Assembly (NCBI GenBank): GCA_947567585.1
Contig: CANONE010000001.1
Location: 1-40,910 of the forward strand
Reading direction: 5' to 3'
Length of the DNA: 40,910 nt
DNA from: an uncultured Clostridia bacterium
GTDB lineage: Bacteria; Bacillota; Clostridia; Oscillospirales; Acutalibacteraceae
Part shown: piece after piece, positions 40,872 through 40,910 of the stretch
How the letters are laid out: the number at the start of each line of letters is the position of its first letter
Position numbering within the stretch: position 1 is the stretch's first letter
Notes under the pieces: model-generated
Seen by the model: only the letters and a program-made list of their open reading frames with translations
Databases searched by the model: none
What the model was told of the DNA's origin: nothing
Translations under genes and position numbers: made by a program

Positions 40872-40910
40872 TTACGCCCCACTCTCCTTTCTATACTCAA
40901 TGCCATCTGA
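40872..40910 (-). CDS. 3' end of a gene running off the window
   Basis: Twelve codons (...SDGIEYRKESGA) and a TAA that touches the ATG of the 41-aa ORF. The open frame plus tight coupling suggests a coding gene beyond the window; nothing more can be said. Confidence 0.4.
   Translation of the reverse strand, partial: SDGIEYRKESGA

Noticed and set aside
40622..40906. 94-codon minus-strand ORF at the right edge
   Set aside because: It runs through the bidirectional terminator in another frame; the 41-codon ORF has the better ribosome site and ends before the terminator.
1..40910. Mobile elements, CRISPR arrays, tRNA or rRNA genes
   Set aside because: No transposase or integrase-like frames, regularly spaced repeats or RNA gene signatures were seen on reading both strands.

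Overview
The window (about 41 kb, high G+C by eye; not computed) looks like chromosome of a spore-forming, gut-type Clostridia (Oscillospirales-like). The reasons are the spmA/spmB pair, a class 1B PyrD/PyrK dihydroorotate dehydrogenase, an NfnAB-type pair, strong AGGAGG ribosome sites with frequent TTG/GTG starts, and host/plant-glycan enzymes (GH29, DUF5060/DUF4038). No rRNA, tRNA, CRISPR array, transposase or prophage was seen. The species cannot be named from the sequence alone.

Layout. 1-350: 3' end of an unidentified CDS, carrying a 52-bp inverted copy of itself at the window edge, then a terminator. 500-2603 (+): secreted two-stalk-domain protein and two GNAT acetyltransferases. 2604-3012: hairpin-rich gap. 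3013-10631 (-): long pyrimidine operon pyrC-pyrF-(PLC-like)-pyrK-[pepE::pyrD fusion]-histidine phosphatase-ruvX-araC. It is preceded by a promoter, a Phe-rich leader ORF and an intrinsic terminator, an arrangement like enterobacterial pyrL/pyrBI attenuation. 10698-14507 (+): response regulator, BcrAB-type ABC transporter and histidine kinase, with helically phased TCTTAAC repeats as the likely operator. 14693-15064 (+): small sigma-region-4-like protein. 15163-18130 (-): trkA-trkH potassium uptake. 18232-18671 (+): ridA. 18748-21814 (-): glycoside hydrolase-like protein plus esterase, divergent from an unassigned (alpha/beta)-barrel-like protein (22071, +). 23249-26162 (-): NfnA-like, NfnB/GltA-like and Nudix genes. 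26339-26561 (-): deleted remnant of a CoA-disulfide-reductase/NADH-oxidase-type flavoprotein. 26618-31734 (-): 2-hydroxyacid dehydrogenase, YdcF, merR plus FNT channel, SLOG/DUF1273 protein, spmB, spmA. 31817-33358 (+): M20 dipeptidase. 33417-34814 (-): GH29 fucosidase. 34856-40606 (-): housekeeping operon nusB-(TsaD paralogue)-xseA-xseB-ispA-rluA-type-(PLC-like). 40746-40910 (-): a 41-aa ORF behind the end of a partial CDS.

The strongest candidates for something undescribed lie in the pyrimidine operon. One is a peptidase E (S51) domain fused directly to PyrD, with a Shine-Dalgarno-like sequence fossilised at the join. The other is a pyrL-like attenuator in a lineage where PyrR control is the textbook case. 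Aspartyl dipeptidase activity yields aspartate, the substrate of the pyrimidine pathway, so the fusion makes metabolic sense, but this is inference.
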